A program made the position numbers and the translations under genes. The notes below the pieces were generated by a model. It was given only the letters and a program-made list of their open reading frames with translations. It ran no database searches and was not told the DNA's origin. Below, one piece after another: positions 22,585 to 31,277 of a stretch of DNA of 31,582 nucleotides. The DNA is from JBALVO01 sp036961445 (GTDB lineage: Bacteria > Pseudomonadota > Gammaproteobacteria > Pseudomonadales > Halieaceae). Position 1 is the stretch's first letter, and each line of letters begins with the position of its first letter. The DNA is taken from assembly GCA_036961445.1 (NCBI GenBank), contig JBALVO010000038.1, positions 1 to 31,582 of the forward strand, read 5' to 3'.

Positions 22585-23346
22585 ATGGATCTCGGACTAT
22601 CCGGAAAAAAAGCAGTTATCACTGGCTCAACGCGTGGCATTGGCAGAGCTATCGCCAACTTGCTGGCGGACGAAGGTGTCGACCTGGCGATCTGCTCACG
22701 CAATCCAGACGAAGTCGCCTCTGCGGTGAGTGAGTTGAGTGCCAAAGGTGTCAAGGTAGTGGGTTCTGCCGTAGACGTTGCGGACAAAGAGTCCTATCAG
22801 GCGTGGATCGCCAGTGTTGGCGAACAACTGGGGGGCATTGATATCTTCGTGCCAAACGTTAGCGCCGGCGGTGGTGACATGAGCGACGCAGGCTGGGAAA
22901 ACAACTTCAATGTCGACCTGATGGGCACCACGCGTGGCATCGAGGCAGCAATGCCGTTTCTGGAAAAATCTGCAGCGGCTGCGATAGTGGTGATTTCCAG
23001 CACAGCTGGCGTGGAAACATTCATGGGGCCACAGCCGTATAACGCGATCAAGGGTGCCCTGATAATACACGCCAAACAGCTCAGCCAGGCCCTCGCACCT
23101 GGCGGCATCCGTGTGAACTGCGTTTCACCCGGTCCGGTTTATATCGAAGGCGGTGCCTGGGAATTCATCAAGAACAACATGGCCGAACTCTATGACAGCA
23201 CTCTGGCACAGATCCCACAGGGACGCATGGGTACTGCTACGGAAATCGCCAATGCCGTGGCGTTCCTGGCCAGCCCTGCAGCGAGCCTGATCACGGGTGT
23301 CAACCTGGTAGCAGACGGCGGATTCACCAAACGCGTGCAGCTTTAG
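22585..23346 (+). CDS. Short-chain dehydrogenase/reductase (classical SDR), copy 2
   Basis: This 253-residue SDR has TGSTRGIG (13-20), S138/S139, Y152 and K156 (YNAIK), and SPGPV at the start of the C-terminal segment. The usual NNAG motif reads PNVSAGG (90-96), so only its second asparagine is retained, a variant seen in some 3-oxoacyl-ACP reductase-like SDRs. The start ATG follows TCAGGAG with a good gap. It heads a plus-strand operon; the ThuA-like gene starts one base after its stop codon. It may act on a 3-hydroxyacyl-CoA or a sterol-like alcohol in the breakdown pathway. Confidence 0.88.
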   Translation: MDLGLSGKKAVITGSTRGIGRAIANLLADEGVDLAICSRNPDEVASAVSELSAKGVKVVGSAVDVADKESYQAWIASVGEQLGGIDIFVPNVSAGGGDMSDAGWENNFNVDLMGTTRGIEAAMPFLEKSAAAAIVVISSTAGVETFMGPQPYNAIKGALIIHAKQLSQALAPGGIRVNCVSPGPVYIEGGAWEFIKNNMAELYDSTLAQIPQGRMGTATEIANAVAFLASPAASLITGVNLVADGGFTKRVQL

Positions 23347-23347
23347 C

Positions 23348-24118
23348 ATGAGTAAAAGTGATCGTATAGACGTTTACCTGGTTGCGGGCGGCAAATACCA
23401 TAATATCGATCACGCGCGACTGGAAATACTCAAGCTGCTCGCTGAGCATCCTCGCATCAAGGTGCGCGTTGGGGCCGATTACAGTGATATAGCAGCGATT
23501 TGCGAGTCTGACTTCCTGATCACCTATACCTGTGACGTTATCCCTTCAGAAGATGAAACCCGCCGTTTATGTGACTACATTAATGGCGGCAAAAAGTGGT
23601 TTGCACTACACGGCACCAATTCCATTTTGCGTTTCCTGGAGCCCGATGACTCGGGTAACCCCCAGGTTGATTGTCCTGAGGAAAACAAAGCTTTCATGGA
23701 AATACTGGGAAGCCAATTCAAGGCGCACCCACCCATCCATGAATACAGCGTACTGGTGACAGAGCCGGACCATCCTCTGGTCAGGAATATCCCCTCCTTC
23801 AAGGTGGACGATGAACTGTACCTGAGCAAGTTCCATGGCGAACACCAGACGCTGTTGCATGCCAGCTGGTCCGAACCCGTACCGAACTTCATACGGCATG
23901 ATTGGGTGAAAGATAGCGACATACAGCCGGTACTGTATATACACCCCTACGGTGAGGGCCAGGTACTGTACCTGACCCTGGGGCACTGTCGTGGCAAATA
24001 CGATATGCAACCACTGATGGAGGAATACCCGGTCCCGGAAGAAGGTGCCTGGCGAACCGAGGAATTCTACGAACTCTTGCGTCGCGGCATCCATTGGGCC
24101 ATGACGCCAGTCAGCTAA
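23348..24118 (+). CDS. ThuA-like domain protein (class I amidotransferase-like fold)
   Basis: This 256-residue protein resembles the ThuA/trehalose-utilisation family: the VYLVAGGKYHNIDHARLEI start, LITYTCD, the GKKWFALHGTN turn, DELYLSKF and YLTLGHCRG near the end, a layout of family members that fold like glutamine amidotransferases but lack the Cys-His-Glu triad. The family's function is often unknown; several sit in sugar or polyol modules, which makes it unusual in a lipid/terpenoid cluster. It is tightly linked to the SDR upstream (1 base) and the acyl-CoA dehydrogenase downstream (17 bases), so it is probably part of the same pathway. Confidence 0.75.
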   Translation: MSKSDRIDVYLVAGGKYHNIDHARLEILKLLAEHPRIKVRVGADYSDIAAICESDFLITYTCDVIPSEDETRRLCDYINGGKKWFALHGTNSILRFLEPDDSGNPQVDCPEENKAFMEILGSQFKAHPPIHEYSVLVTEPDHPLVRNIPSFKVDDELYLSKFHGEHQTLLHASWSEPVPNFIRHDWVKDSDIQPVLYIHPYGEGQVLYLTLGHCRGKYDMQPLMEEYPVPEEGAWRTEEFYELLRRGIHWAMTPVS

Positions 24119-24135
24119 TTTTTCAGGTCAAATCG

Positions 24136-25323
24136 ATGAATTTGAATTTCAGCCCAGAAGAACGGCAGTTCCAAAGTGAAGTTCGTCAGTTTCTTGCCGA
24201 CAACTTGCCACAACACATAATCGACGGCACCGCCAACAATGGCAGCGTCTTTGTGGAAAAAGACATTGCCCTGCAGTGGCAGGCCATCCTGGTAGAAAAA
24301 GGTTGGGCCGTGCCGCAATGGCCTGCTGAATATGGCGGCACCAACTGGACGCCTGCGCAAAAGTATTTGTTTAGCAAGGAGTGCTATCAAGCCGGTGCGC
24401 CAATGCTGATACCGTTGGGACTGCTCATGCTGGCGCCAGTTATCATGGCTTTTGGTAGCGAAGAACAAAAACTGGAATATCTACCTAAAATTCTCAACGG
24501 CGAACATTACTGGTGTCAGGGCTATTCCGAACCCGGCGCTGGCTCGGATCTGGCCAGTCTGAAACTCAAAGCGGTGCGCGATGGTGAAAATTATATCGTC
24601 AACGGCTCGAAAATATGGACAACCCACGCCCACCTGGCCGATCACATTTTTTGCCTGGTACGCACGGACACCAGCGGCAAACCCCAGCACGGCATCAGTT
24701 TTTTATTGATCGACATGGCTACACCAGGAGTCACTGTCGAGCCGATCATTACCATGGCGGGCGACCACGAAGTCAACCAGGTATTCTTTGAAGATGTACG
24801 AGTGCCAACAGAAAATCGTATCGGGGAGGAAAATAAGGGCTGGAGCTATGCCAAGTATTTATTGGAATTTGAACGCGGAGGTGGCTTCAGCGCACACCGC
24901 ATTCGACACGAGCTCGAAAACCTGCGCCAGCTGATCGCCGACACCACCCAAAATAATACTCATTTTGATCCCCATGGCGCAATCAGTCGCCAAGTTGCCC
25001 GGCTGGAAATCGACCTGAAAGCGCTGGAAATTACCGAGCTACGCATACTTTCATCCGTCAGCAGTGGTGGTAACCCCGGCCCGGAATCTTCTATCATGAA
25101 ACTTACTGCTACGCGCCTTGAGCAGGCAATTAACGAGTTATCGGTGGATGTTCTGGGTTATCAGGGGTTTACCATGAATCCGGTAGCTGATGGCAACCCG
25201 GTGAGATCCGATTACAGTAGTTCTATCGTACCGCGCTATCTGAACAATCGCGCTGCTTCTATTTTTGGCGGTTCCCAGGAAATTCAGCGGAATATTATTG
25301 CCAAAATGGTACTGGGTTTGTAA
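24136..25323 (+). CDS. Acyl-CoA dehydrogenase
   Basis: This 395-residue protein is a standard-looking acyl-CoA dehydrogenase. It has an N-terminal helical domain beginning MNLNFSPEERQFQ, the FAD loop YSEPGAGSDLASL, GSKIWTTHAHLADHIF, and the C-terminal IFGGSQEIQRNIIAKMVLGL. LEFERGG holds the probable catalytic glutamate, as in branched-chain/isovaleryl-type members. ATG 24136 is preferred; a longer reading from 24094 would overlap the ThuA-like gene. It lies 17 bases after the ThuA-like gene and 144 before the thiolase. It probably oxidises a CoA thioester of the side-chain pathway; the chain type is unknown. Confidence 0.92.
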   Translation: MNLNFSPEERQFQSEVRQFLADNLPQHIIDGTANNGSVFVEKDIALQWQAILVEKGWAVPQWPAEYGGTNWTPAQKYLFSKECYQAGAPMLIPLGLLMLAPVIMAFGSEEQKLEYLPKILNGEHYWCQGYSEPGAGSDLASLKLKAVRDGENYIVNGSKIWTTHAHLADHIFCLVRTDTSGKPQHGISFLLIDMATPGVTVEPIITMAGDHEVNQVFFEDVRVPTENRIGEENKGWSYAKYLLEFERGGGFSAHRIRHELENLRQLIADTTQNNTHFDPHGAISRQVARLEIDLKALEITELRILSSVSSGGNPGPESSIMKLTATRLEQAINELSVDVLGYQGFTMNPVADGNPVRSDYSSSIVPRYLNNRAASIFGGSQEIQRNIIAKMVLGL

Positions 25324-25467
25324 ACGCCCTGCCCCACCGCAGTATCCCCACCGGGCAGCGTCCCTGCTGCCACTCCCAGGGTGACAAGCTCTTTACCATG
25401 TAGGCCAAGTAGCACGACGACGCAGGCAGTACAGTAGTGGTTAACAATACTGACGGAGTGAACTGAC

Positions 25468-26655
25468 GTGGACAACAAAGTGATTATCGCTGGCGTTGGC
25501 ATGGTGCCTTTCAAAAAGCCCGGCCAGTCCGATCCCTACGACATTATGGGACAGAACGCCACCCGTGCTGCCCTGCTTGATGCCGGCATTAGCTACAGCA
25601 TGATCGAGCAGGCCTATGCCGGTTATGTCTATGGCGACAGCTGCGCGGGTCAAGCTGCTTTGTACCATATTGATATCAATGGCATCCCCATTTTCAACGT
25701 CACCAACAACTGCGCCAGCGGCTCCTCCGCCTTTGCCCTGGCAACCCAGGCGGTTGAGACCGGTGCAGTTGATTGCGCGCTGGCTCTGGGATTTGAGCAA
25801 ATGGCTCCCGGCGCCATTGATATGATCTTTCCAGATCGCACCAGCCCCCTGGCGCGGCATGAAGAAGCCGTTGCCCGAGCAATGAACCTGAGTGAGGAAG
25901 AACTCGCCGCGCCCCCCGCTGTCGCCATGTTCGCAGCACAGGTGGATGCCCTGCTACAGACTGGGGTAAGCGAGGAAACCATTGCCGCGATAACCTGCAA
26001 GGCGCGCCTGCACGCTGCACACAATCCCAATGCTATCTTTCGTGAACCATTGACCGTGGAAGAAGTCCTGGCTGCGCCTCCGGTTTTTCGCAACCTGCGC
26101 AAACTGTACGCTTGCCCGCCAAGCTGCGGCGCCGCTGCAGTGGTGGTATGTAACGAAGCGTTTGCCCGCGCCCACGGTATCCGCAGCGATGTGAGCCTGA
26201 TCGGCAAAGGCTGGTGTAGCGACAAAAAGCAATATTTCACTGGCAGCGTAATGGATGTGATGTTCCAGGCGCTGAGCCGCGACGCCGCCAACGCCGCATA
26301 TGAAGATGCCGGTATTGGCCCGGAAGATATCGACGTGATTGAGTTACACGACTGCTTCACCACCAATGAGTTGGCTACTTACTCGGCGCTTGGGCTGTGC
26401 AAGGACGAAGAGCTGAACGACTTTGTGGCCAGTGGCAATAACACCTACGGTGGTCGCTATGTGGTCAATCCATCAGGTGGCCTGCTGGCCAAGGGGCACC
26501 CACTGGGCGCCACCGGCCTGGCCCAGATCACCGAACTTACCTGGCATCTGCGCGGCGCAGCGGGCAAGCGCCAGGTAGAAGGTGCGCGCACCGCATTGCA
26601 GCACAATGGCGGTTTAGGCAGCGCGGGGTTTGTGCATATATTCCAGAAGGGTTAA
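25468..26655 (+). CDS. SCP-x type thiolase (acetyl-CoA C-acyltransferase family)
   Basis: This 395-residue protein is a thiolase of the SCP2/SCP-x group, which cleaves 3-oxoacyl-CoAs, often those with branched or steroid side chains. The nucleophile is C82 (NNCASGSSAFA). ELHDCFTTNE, NPSGGLLAKGHPLGATG and QHNGGLGSAGFVHIF carry the other active-site residues. Since C82 is present it should act as a thiolase rather than as the Cys-less Ltp2-like lyases of steroid breakdown. The start is GTG at 25468; CGGAG lies about 10 bases upstream. It belongs with the SDR/ThuA/acyl-CoA dehydrogenase genes (144-base gap), and a 172-base gap separates it from the WS/DGAT genes. Confidence 0.9.
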   Translation: MDNKVIIAGVGMVPFKKPGQSDPYDIMGQNATRAALLDAGISYSMIEQAYAGYVYGDSCAGQAALYHIDINGIPIFNVTNNCASGSSAFALATQAVETGAVDCALALGFEQMAPGAIDMIFPDRTSPLARHEEAVARAMNLSEEELAAPPAVAMFAAQVDALLQTGVSEETIAAITCKARLHAAHNPNAIFREPLTVEEVLAAPPVFRNLRKLYACPPSCGAAAVVVCNEAFARAHGIRSDVSLIGKGWCSDKKQYFTGSVMDVMFQALSRDAANAAYEDAGIGPEDIDVIELHDCFTTNELATYSALGLCKDEELNDFVASGNNTYGGRYVVNPSGGLLAKGHPLGATGLAQITELTWHLRGAAGKRQVEGARTALQHNGGLGSAGFVHIFQKG

Positions 26656-26720
26656 CGACTCGATTATTGTGGATAGTACCGGCAATTCTCTGGCAATGCC
26701 CTGGCCTGGATAACCCCTTG

Positions 26721-26738
26721 CGATCAATCTCCTGATCG
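26721..26738. promoter_or_regulatory. Inverted repeat CGATCA-N6-TGATCG upstream of the WS/DGAT genes
   Basis: This perfect six-base-arm inverted repeat, with a six-base spacer, lies about 90 bases before the first WS/DGAT gene in a 172-base gap. It has the size of an operator but differs from the shared ATCAG-N6-CTGAT motif because the arms are shifted by one base. It is not followed by a T run, so it is not a terminator. Its function is unknown. Confidence 0.25.
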
Positions 26739-26827
26739 GCTTCAATAACGCCGTACGGAGACGATTGCAAAACCCGCTGTATAACCTATAACTAATAATA
26801 CCAAAGCAACAAGTCGGGAGTGACTGT

Positions 26828-28249
26828 ATGAAGAGAATGGGCGGCGCCGACGCGTTTATGCTGGCCATGGAAACCCCCCGGGCCTATATGCACACCTTCA
26901 AGGTCGCCATCATAGATCCTTCTACTGACCCGGACGGCTGGTCATTCAGCAAATTTCATGATGATTTCGCAGATCGCGCTCACCTCGTACCCTTGTTGCG
27001 CTGGAAGTACGCCGACGCCCCCTTTGGTATCAATCATCCTATATGGATAGACGATGTGGACTTCAACCTCGATTACCATGTGCGTCGCGTGGCCCTGCCC
27101 AGCCCGGGTGATCACAAGGCTCTGTGCGAGTTCATGGGATCGGTTTATGCCTATCAGCTTGATCGCAGTCGTCCCCTGTGGAAGTGCTGGGTGGTTGAAG
27201 GCCTGGAAGACGGCAAAGTTGCACTGGTTACCATGTTGCATCACGCCTACGTCGATGGCGTAGGCGCCTCCTATGGACTGGAGCAGTTGTACCGGGACGA
27301 AATAGGCTTTCGACCCGAGAAACAGCCAAAGTGGATACCGCACCCCACGCCCTCCTGGTTCAAACGCCTAAGCCTGGCCATTGTCGAATGGCCGGAGGTC
27401 GTGCTAAAGAATCTGCCAAAGGTGGTGATAGGCCTACGACAGAAAAAAGCCCTGGAAAAACAATATATCAGCGAAGGAAGACCACCCCACCCCACGCCTG
27501 GCATGATGCAGCAGACACCCATAAATGCGGTTTTGAGCTACGGACGCACGTTCGTTTGCGACACGATGCCCATTGCGGATTTCAAGGGCATTGCCAAAGG
27601 CCTCGGCGTCACCATAAACGACGTTTTTTTGTGTTGTGCTGCTGGCGCGGTAAGGCAGTTATTTTTGGACCGGGACTATAATCCCGACCACAACCCGCTA
27701 ATCGCTGCGACCCCCTTTGCCGGCGAGCGCCCAGAGGGTATGGAAGGTATCGGCAACTTTGTAACGATGGATTATTGTTGGTTGCATACCGATATCGAGG
27801 ACCCTTTGCAGCGCCTGCATGCCAGCCATAAAGCGGCCAATGACATGAAGGAGCATTTGAAGCAAAGCGTGGCCATGAATGCCGACTTCAGCGCTATTAT
27901 GAAAATATTACCGCCGTGGGCGGTCAGAGCATTTAGCTGGTGGCTGCGTGAAAAGAAAAAAGGCAGCCTAAGCCTGTTTGCCAACATCGCACTGTCCAAT
28001 GTTCCGGGTCCGCGTAAACCACTGTACTGGGACAAGTACAAACTGGATAACTGGTTCTCCACCGGCCAAATCATTGATGGTACCTGCATTAATATGACCA
28101 TGTGGAGTTATTGCCAGAACGTCAATTTATGCATTTTGGCGGACAAAAAAGTCCTGCCTGACGGCTGGAAACTGTATGACCATTTCGTAAAAGAACTGGA
28201 AATTCTGGTGTCTTTAATACCAGCAGATGCAACACCGGAAAAGGTTTAA
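26828..28249 (+). CDS. WS/DGAT wax ester synthase/diacylglycerol acyltransferase, copy 1
   Basis: This 473-residue protein is a bifunctional wax ester synthase/DGAT family member, which joins acyl-CoA to a fatty alcohol or diacylglycerol for neutral-lipid storage. The catalytic motif HHAYVDG is at 138-144, preceded by RPLWKCWVVEG (115-125). GVTINDVFLC (the ND motif) and LSNVPGP follow in the C-terminal half. The N-terminus (MGGADAFMLAMETP) is typical. ATG 26828 has GGGAG seven bases upstream. It is followed two bases after its stop by a second WS/DGAT gene. Alternatively such enzymes may esterify terpenoid alcohols. Confidence 0.92.
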   Translation: MKRMGGADAFMLAMETPRAYMHTFKVAIIDPSTDPDGWSFSKFHDDFADRAHLVPLLRWKYADAPFGINHPIWIDDVDFNLDYHVRRVALPSPGDHKALCEFMGSVYAYQLDRSRPLWKCWVVEGLEDGKVALVTMLHHAYVDGVGASYGLEQLYRDEIGFRPEKQPKWIPHPTPSWFKRLSLAIVEWPEVVLKNLPKVVIGLRQKKALEKQYISEGRPPHPTPGMMQQTPINAVLSYGRTFVCDTMPIADFKGIAKGLGVTINDVFLCCAAGAVRQLFLDRDYNPDHNPLIAATPFAGERPEGMEGIGNFVTMDYCWLHTDIEDPLQRLHASHKAANDMKEHLKQSVAMNADFSAIMKILPPWAVRAFSWWLREKKKGSLSLFANIALSNVPGPRKPLYWDKYKLDNWFSTGQIIDGTCINMTMWSYCQNVNLCILADKKVLPDGWKLYDHFVKELEILVSLIPADATPEKV

Positions 28250-28251
28250 TT

Positions 28252-29649
28252 ATGAGCAAGTTAAAGCCCATGGATATGGCGTTTCTGTTGTTGGAAAACA
28301 GCAGTCGGCAGATGCACATGACGGCGTATCAGATGTTCAAAGTACCCGCCAGGCAAAAACACAGTTTTGTGGCGAAAGTATTGGACACCTTCCGCAATAG
28401 CGAGGTAGCAGCACCGTTCAACCAAAAACTGAAGTGGCTGGGCAAAGATGTCGCTTCATGGCAAACGGTGGAGCCTGACTTGGACTACCACATCCGCCAT
28501 ATCGCCGTACCGGCTCCCGGGGCACTGCCCCAGTTCTATGAAATGGTGTCATTCCTCAATACGCCACTGCTGGACCGGGATCAGCCCATGTGGGAATGCT
28601 ATGTTATCGACGGCATTCAGGATAATCACGTTGCCATCATGATCAGGGTACACCATTCCCTGATCGACGGCGGCGGCGCCCTCAAATTATTTCGCGCGTC
28701 AATGAGCGATAAGTCCAGTGACAAAAAAATACGCGCCGTATGGATGCCCAACCAGAAAAAGGGGCAGAAGAAAAGACGCTCAAAACCTAATGAACCGCAA
28801 CTGAAACAATTGCTCTCCCGGTTCAGCAAACTGCCAGCAGATGTAATGGGTGCCGGCGCCCAGTTTGCCAAAATAGGCGCACAATCGCTGAATTTGAGAC
28901 CCAGGGAATCCGCCCTTCCCTTCGGTGCCAAAAAGACGATATTCAACAATATGGCGCAGTCTTCAGCCAGGCGCTACGCCAATTGCGAATTGCCTCTAAC
29001 CGACATAAAGTCGATAGCGAAAAAAACCGGAACCACCGTAAATGATGTTGTGACGACGATTATCGACGATGCTCTGCATCATTATCTCAAGGACCACAAC
29101 GCCAGTATCGATGTCCCCCTGGTGACGCTGATGGCTATGTCCCTGCGCACCGATGATCATGATGCCGGAGGCAACCAGGTCAGTGTCGAACTGGTGCCGA
29201 TGGGACAACCAACCGCTACCATCAGCAAACGACTGCAGCAGGTTCACGACTCGATACAGAACGTTAAAGACAAAAGCCGCAAACTACCCAATTCCGTGCG
29301 CCAGTTCTATTCATTGTTTATTTTTGGCAGCGCTGCGATATCCGATTTCTCTTCCGCTTTTGAGGCGATACCCAGCGCCAACCTGATAATATCCAATATG
29401 GTCGGGCCACAGGAACAACTCTACCTTGGCGGTGTGCCCATGGTGGCCTTCCAGGGACTCCCCATTGTTCCACCAGGTGGAGGTTTGAATGTGACATTTG
29501 CCAGTTTCAACAAGGACATCTGCCTCGCGGTCGGCGCGGCCCCCGAGGCGGTAGATGATCCTTATAAGCTGATCCAGTTTATACAACACAGTTTCGAAAA
29601 GTTAAAAAACGCGACAAAAAAACCTAAAAAAACAGCTGCTAAAAAATAG
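28252..29649 (+). CDS. WS/DGAT wax ester synthase/diacylglycerol acyltransferase, copy 2
   Basis: This 465-residue protein is a second WS/DGAT. The motif HHSLIDG is at 134-140 and PMWECYVID lies at 112-120. TTVNDVVTT and the downstream SNMVGP correspond to the ND and NVPGP motifs, and both vary a little from copy 1. The C-terminus is lysine-rich (about the last 14 residues) and unlike copy 1, possibly contacting membrane or lipid surfaces. It starts two bases after copy 1, so the pair is co-translated. It is clearly diverged, so recent duplication is unlikely. It precedes the acyl-CoA ligase by 46 bases. Confidence 0.92.
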   Translation: MSKLKPMDMAFLLLENSSRQMHMTAYQMFKVPARQKHSFVAKVLDTFRNSEVAAPFNQKLKWLGKDVASWQTVEPDLDYHIRHIAVPAPGALPQFYEMVSFLNTPLLDRDQPMWECYVIDGIQDNHVAIMIRVHHSLIDGGGALKLFRASMSDKSSDKKIRAVWMPNQKKGQKKRRSKPNEPQLKQLLSRFSKLPADVMGAGAQFAKIGAQSLNLRPRESALPFGAKKTIFNNMAQSSARRYANCELPLTDIKSIAKKTGTTVNDVVTTIIDDALHHYLKDHNASIDVPLVTLMAMSLRTDDHDAGGNQVSVELVPMGQPTATISKRLQQVHDSIQNVKDKSRKLPNSVRQFYSLFIFGSAAISDFSSAFEAIPSANLIISNMVGPQEQLYLGGVPMVAFQGLPIVPPGGGLNVTFASFNKDICLAVGAAPEAVDDPYKLIQFIQHSFEKLKNATKKPKKTAAKK

Positions 29650-29695
29650 GCCAGAGAGTAATTGGCGAAGACACAGTGAATTCGGAGTACAGATT

Positions 29696-31207
29696 ATGAT
29701 CAAGAATGTAGGATTGATGCTGAAACAAAGGTCTATCGTATCGACCAACCTGGAAGCCTACGTAGAACCTTCGACCAACGTGCGGTCGACCTACGCCGAT
29801 CTTAATGCCCGCACCAACAAATGTGCGGCAATAATGAGTAAGCTGCAGGTCAACAAGGGCGACCGGATTGCGCTGTTAATGAATAACAGCATCGAATTTG
29901 TAGCACTGTTTTACGGTGCGGCAAAATTGGGCCTGGTCGTAGTTCCGTTAAATACTCGATTAACCGCCAGCGAGTTATCTTTTATCCTGGCCGACAGTGG
30001 CTCCAAAGCCTTGTTTTTTGACCCTGAATTTGCGGCCACTGTGGATGCTATCAAAGCCAACGAAGAACATCCCCAGGCTATAACGAGCTACATCCAATCC
30101 TTCGGCGAAGGCGAGACACTTGCAGCGATGCTCGTTTCTGCTTCCGATGCAGAACCGGAGGTCAGCAGTGGTGATGACGACAACATGTTCATCATGTACA
30201 CATCGGGCACAACAGGCTTACCCAAGGGAGTGGTTCACACCCATGATTCGATCATGTGGGCTGCGCAGTGCTGGACGAATACTGTCGATGCACGCTACCG
30301 GGATCGCCTGCTGATGCCATTGCCCATGTTTCACGTCGCGGCACTGACCGGCGTATTGTTCTGCGCCGCACGTGGTGTAACCCTGGTTTCAATGCCACAG
30401 TTCGATCCCTCTGCCGTTTGGCCGCTCATTGTCGAAGAAAAAATATGTATCGGCGCCTCGGTACCGGCAATATTGAATTTCATGCGCCAGGTACCAGAAT
30501 TCGCTGAGCTAAACGCACCCGACTTCCGCTTCTTTATCACCGGTGCGGCACCCATGCCGGAGACCCTCACGCGAATCTACAACGAAAAAAATATGGAAGT
30601 CATTCAGGGCTATGCCCTGACAGAATCAGGCGGCGGCGGCTGCATGCTAATGAATGAAGACGCCCTGCGTAAAATCGGCTCAGCAGGCAAGGCCACTATG
30701 TTCACCGACCTGTGTATCCGCGATGAAAACGGTGTGCGCTCCAGCGTAGGGACAGGCGAAATCATCATGCGTGCACCGCATATGATGAAGGAGTACTGGA
30801 ACCGCCCCGAAGCCACAGAAGAAGCCTATGACGATGGCTGGTTCTGCACCGGGGACATCGCCGAAATCGACGAAGAGGGTTTTATCTTCATCAAGGATCG
30901 CATCAAGGACATGATTATTTCCGGCGGAGAGAATATTTATCCGGCGGAAGTCGAGAACGTGATTCTAGCACACCCTGCAGTAACCGAAGTCGCCGTCATT
31001 GGTCTGCCCGACGAAAAGTGGGGGGAGACCACCTGCGCCATTGTGGTAGTAAATGACGGGGAGGTTAATGAAGAGATGATTATCGCCTGCTGTGAAGAGA
31101 AGCTGTCGCGCTACAAACTGCCCAGAAAGGTGATATTTGTAGAAACCATCCCACGCAACCCGTCGGGAAAAATATTGAAGCGGGTATTGCGGGATCAATT
31201 CGCCTAG
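29696..31207 (+). CDS. Acyl-CoA synthetase (AMP-dependent synthetase/ligase)
   Basis: This 503-residue adenylating enzyme would activate a free carboxylic acid to its CoA ester with ATP. The P-loop-like motif YTSGTTGLPKG is at 168-178. The hinge and core show TGDIAEIDEEGF, RIKDMIISGGENIYPAEVE and PSGKILKR, with K492 as the catalytic lysine. It resembles medium/long-chain or aromatic acid ligases of the FadD3/cyclohexanecarboxylate class; the substrate is not predictable. The ATG at 29696 has CGGAG upstream. It lies at the end of the WS/DGAT unit and is the only acyl-CoA ligase in the window, so it is a candidate for activating acids from the aldehyde dehydrogenase step. Confidence 0.92.
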   Translation: MIKNVGLMLKQRSIVSTNLEAYVEPSTNVRSTYADLNARTNKCAAIMSKLQVNKGDRIALLMNNSIEFVALFYGAAKLGLVVVPLNTRLTASELSFILADSGSKALFFDPEFAATVDAIKANEEHPQAITSYIQSFGEGETLAAMLVSASDAEPEVSSGDDDNMFIMYTSGTTGLPKGVVHTHDSIMWAAQCWTNTVDARYRDRLLMPLPMFHVAALTGVLFCAARGVTLVSMPQFDPSAVWPLIVEEKICIGASVPAILNFMRQVPEFAELNAPDFRFFITGAAPMPETLTRIYNEKNMEVIQGYALTESGGGGCMLMNEDALRKIGSAGKATMFTDLCIRDENGVRSSVGTGEIIMRAPHMMKEYWNRPEATEEAYDDGWFCTGDIAEIDEEGFIFIKDRIKDMIISGGENIYPAEVENVILAHPAVTEVAVIGLPDEKWGETTCAIVVVNDGEVNEEMIIACCEEKLSRYKLPRKVIFVETIPRNPSGKILKRVLRDQFA

Positions 31208-31277
31208 ATCTTCCAGAGTGCGCGGCACGGGCTGAGACTGATGTAACAATCAGCCAGGTGACGCAGCGCGCCGGATT

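Noticed and set aside
25650..26366. 238-codon open frame on the minus strand
   Set aside because: It is antisense to the thiolase; serine/alanine-rich composition and no motif.
31230..31255. GGCTGA...TCAGCC hairpin, containing CTGAT-N6-ATCAG, between the acyl-CoA ligase and methyltransferase
   Set aside because: There is no T run on either strand and the arms are in inverse order to the operator motif, so neither terminator nor operator can be supported.
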